Shown one piece after another: positions 4,512 through 5,539 of a stretch of DNA of 5,539 nucleotides (positions within the stretch are counted from its first letter, which is position 1; each line of letters starts with the position of its first letter). The translations under genes were made by a program, and so were the position numbers. The notes below the pieces were generated by a model. The model saw only the letters and a program-made list of their open reading frames with translations, ran no database searches and was not told the origin of the DNA. The DNA lies in assembly GCA_031259485.1 (NCBI GenBank), contig JAIRLH010000143.1, forward strand, positions 1 to 5,539, written 5' to 3'. The DNA is from Elusimicrobiota bacterium (GTDB taxonomy: Bacteria; Elusimicrobiota; Elusimicrobia; Elusimicrobiales; Elusimicrobiaceae).

Positions 4512-5218
4512 TGCTTGAGGCAAAAAATATTTCACTTGCCATAGACGGCAAAACATTGCTTGATAATATCAGTCTGCGCGTATGCGCCGGGGAATTTATA
4601 TGCCTGGCCGGCCCCAACGGCAGCGGCAAAACACTGCTGTTGCGCGTGTTATGCGGCCTGCTTAAGCCCACGAGCGGCGCGGTGTTTTACGAAGGCGCGG
4701 ATATTGCGCCGCTCTGCGCGCGCGAACGCAGCAAAATTTTGCGCCTCATGTCTGCGCGGCCTGAAAACGTTTTCAATTATACCGCGCGCGACATCGCGCT
4801 CATGGGCGCAAATCCTTATATGCAATGGTGGCGGGATTACAGCGCGCAGAATACCGCCGCCGCGCAGGCCGCGTTGGAAAGCACAGGCACCGCAGCATTG
4901 GCCGCACGCGGAGTTTTAACACTCTCCGACGGCGAACTGCAAAGGGTTTTTATCGCGCAGGCTTTGGCCGGCGCGCCGGCAGTCATACTGCCCGATGAGC
5001 CGACTTCCCACCTTGACCTTAAGCAGAAAGATATTATTTTTAAGCTCTTCAGCCGTATATCAAGGGAAGGCCGCGCCTTAATCTGCGCCACGCATGATTT
5101 GGAGCTTGCAAAAAAATACGCAACGCGCATATGCCTTCTTGGCGCAGGCCGACTGCTGTATGATACGCCAGCCGCGCGGCTGAGCGAGGAAATGATAAAA
5201 GAGACCTATGATATTTAA
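4511..5218 (+). CDS. btuD: ABC importer ATPase (FepC/BtuD family)
   Basis: A 235-residue ATPase that powers the adjacent permease from the cytoplasmic face. Walker A is GPNGSGKT (34-41), the signature is LSDGE (138-142), Walker B is VILPDEP with Asp162 and Glu163, the D-loop is SHLD (166-169) and the switch histidine is His195 in THD. The usual Q-loop glutamine is replaced: the position that aligns with YLPQ reads LMSA (79-82), followed by RPENVFNYT. Its third signature residue is Asp140 in place of Gly. From memory, some FecE-like ATPases of Bacteroidota share both traits (LTE-RP and LSDGE), so this looks like a subfamily feature and not decay. The ATG overlaps the permease stop by one base, and AAGGGGG lies about eleven bases upstream. 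Substrate as for the permease: cobalamin favoured, siderophore or heme possible. Confidence 0.93.
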   Translation: MLEAKNISLAIDGKTLLDNISLRVCAGEFICLAGPNGSGKTLLLRVLCGLLKPTSGAVFYEGADIAPLCARERSKILRLMSARPENVFNYTARDIALMGANPYMQWWRDYSAQNTAAAQAALESTGTAALAARGVLTLSDGELQRVFIAQALAGAPAVILPDEPTSHLDLKQKDIIFKLFSRISREGRALICATHDLELAKKYATRICLLGAGRLLYDTPAARLSEEMIKETYDI

Positions 5219-5270
5219 ATCAAGCCGTGATTTTCCATCGCTTCATCTGATATTTTAAAACCGCAGCAAC

Positions 5271-5298
5271 TTGAAACCCCGCATATTTTATGTATAAT
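5271..5298 (+). promoter_or_regulatory. Strong sigma70-type promoter of the terminal secreted-protein gene
   Basis: TTGAAA (5271-5276), 16 bases, then a perfect TATAAT (5293-5298). The predicted start near 5305 gives a leader of about 26 bases that ends with the ribosome site AAAAGGAG (5317-5324), six bases before the ATG. This shows the gene is expressed independently of the transporter genes. Confidence 0.8.
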
Positions 5299-5330
5299 AT
5301 AATTAACTTTTGTTTTAAAAGGAGATACTT

Positions 5331-5539
5331 ATGAAAAAACTGATATTGTTATTCGTATGCGTTTTGGGTTTTTCTCAGATGAGTTTTGCGGCTACAGAGT
5401 ACATAGAGGAGCCTGAAAAAACATGCGAAATGGAGGCAATTGCGTGCGATCCTGCAACGCAGCATGAGTGTTGGGTTGATGGCGGCTGGTGGTGCAATGG
5501 GGTGGAATCTTTTGGTTTAATAAAAACCTGCTGCGATGG
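5331..5539 (+). CDS. Cysteine-rich secreted protein, 3' end cut by the window
   Basis: I do not recognise the family. The frame is open for 69 codons to the right edge. It starts with a textbook signal peptide (MKK, a hydrophobic run with one cysteine, probable cleavage after SFA at 18-20). The visible mature part is acidic at first (TEYIEEPEK) and then rich in cysteine and tryptophan: Cys32, 39, 47, 55, 67 and 68, with WVDGGWWCNG at 48-57. Six cysteines in under fifty residues suggest disulfide-bonded or metal-binding structure outside the cytoplasm. A perfect ribosome site (AAGGAG, six bases before the ATG) and a strong promoter make this a real gene. It lies 112 bases after the ATPase stop and is not evidently part of the importer. 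It is not a recognisable binding protein in the visible part. Confidence 0.85.
   Translation, partial: MKKLILLFVCVLGFSQMSFAATEYIEEPEKTCEMEAIACDPATQHECWVDGGWWCNGVESFGLIKTCCD

Noticed and set aside
5217..5233. Terminator after the ATPase gene (AAATCA/TGATTT)
   Set aside because: Six mostly A-T pairs overlapping the stop codon, with only four following T bases, are too weak to call.

Overview
The window is a compact bacterial chromosomal segment of roughly balanced base composition. Genes are closely packed, sigma70-type promoters are recognisable, and no mobile elements, RNA genes or CRISPR are visible. The gene mix gives me a weak impression of a gut-type Elusimicrobiota or similar Gram-negative bacterium: NifU/Nfu Fe-S proteins, a PduO-type cobalamin adenosyltransferase, a FecCD transporter and small secreted SH3 proteins. 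Nothing in the sequence proves the taxonomy.

Left block, minus strand (1-1886). An Nfu-type Fe-S protein, a PHP-domain phosphoesterase and a glycerophosphodiester phosphodiesterase form a tightly overlapped operon, nfu to PHP (TAATG junction) to GDPD (13-base overlap). After about 195 bases rich in small hairpins, a further minus-strand gene begins at base 18 and runs off the left edge. Its first six residues, MWEYTD, its strong Shine-Dalgarno and its promoter fit a NifU/IscU-type scaffold.

Divergent centre (1887-1925). Only about 40 bases separate nfu from a plus-strand PduO-type cob(I)alamin adenosyltransferase. The two promoters overlap. The adenosyltransferase has a TTGACA-N17-TATTAT promoter that places the predicted start of transcription 2 bases before its ATG, so its mRNA looks leaderless.

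Right block, plus strand (1926-5539). The adenosyltransferase is followed by a two-gene unit with its own promoter: a secreted double-SH3 protein and a membrane-anchored protein resembling the C-terminal domain of cytochrome c biogenesis protein CcmI/CycH. A strong 15-bp terminator hairpin ends this unit. Next come a FecCD/BtuC-type permease and its FepC/BtuD-type ATPase, joined by TAATG. The last gene has its own promoter and encodes a cysteine-rich secreted protein cut off by the right edge.

Functional reading. An adenosyltransferase near a BtuCD-like importer suggests corrinoid uptake and activation. No binding protein (BtuF) and no cobalamin riboswitch are visible, so a siderophore or heme substrate stays open. 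The minus-strand genes point to Fe-S assembly plus nucleotide/phosphodiester turnover. I do not see a wholly new system. The most unusual features are the overlapping divergent promoter with its probable leaderless transcript, the divergent short adenosyltransferase, the atypical Q-loop of the ATPase, and the stand-alone CcmI-C-like protein.
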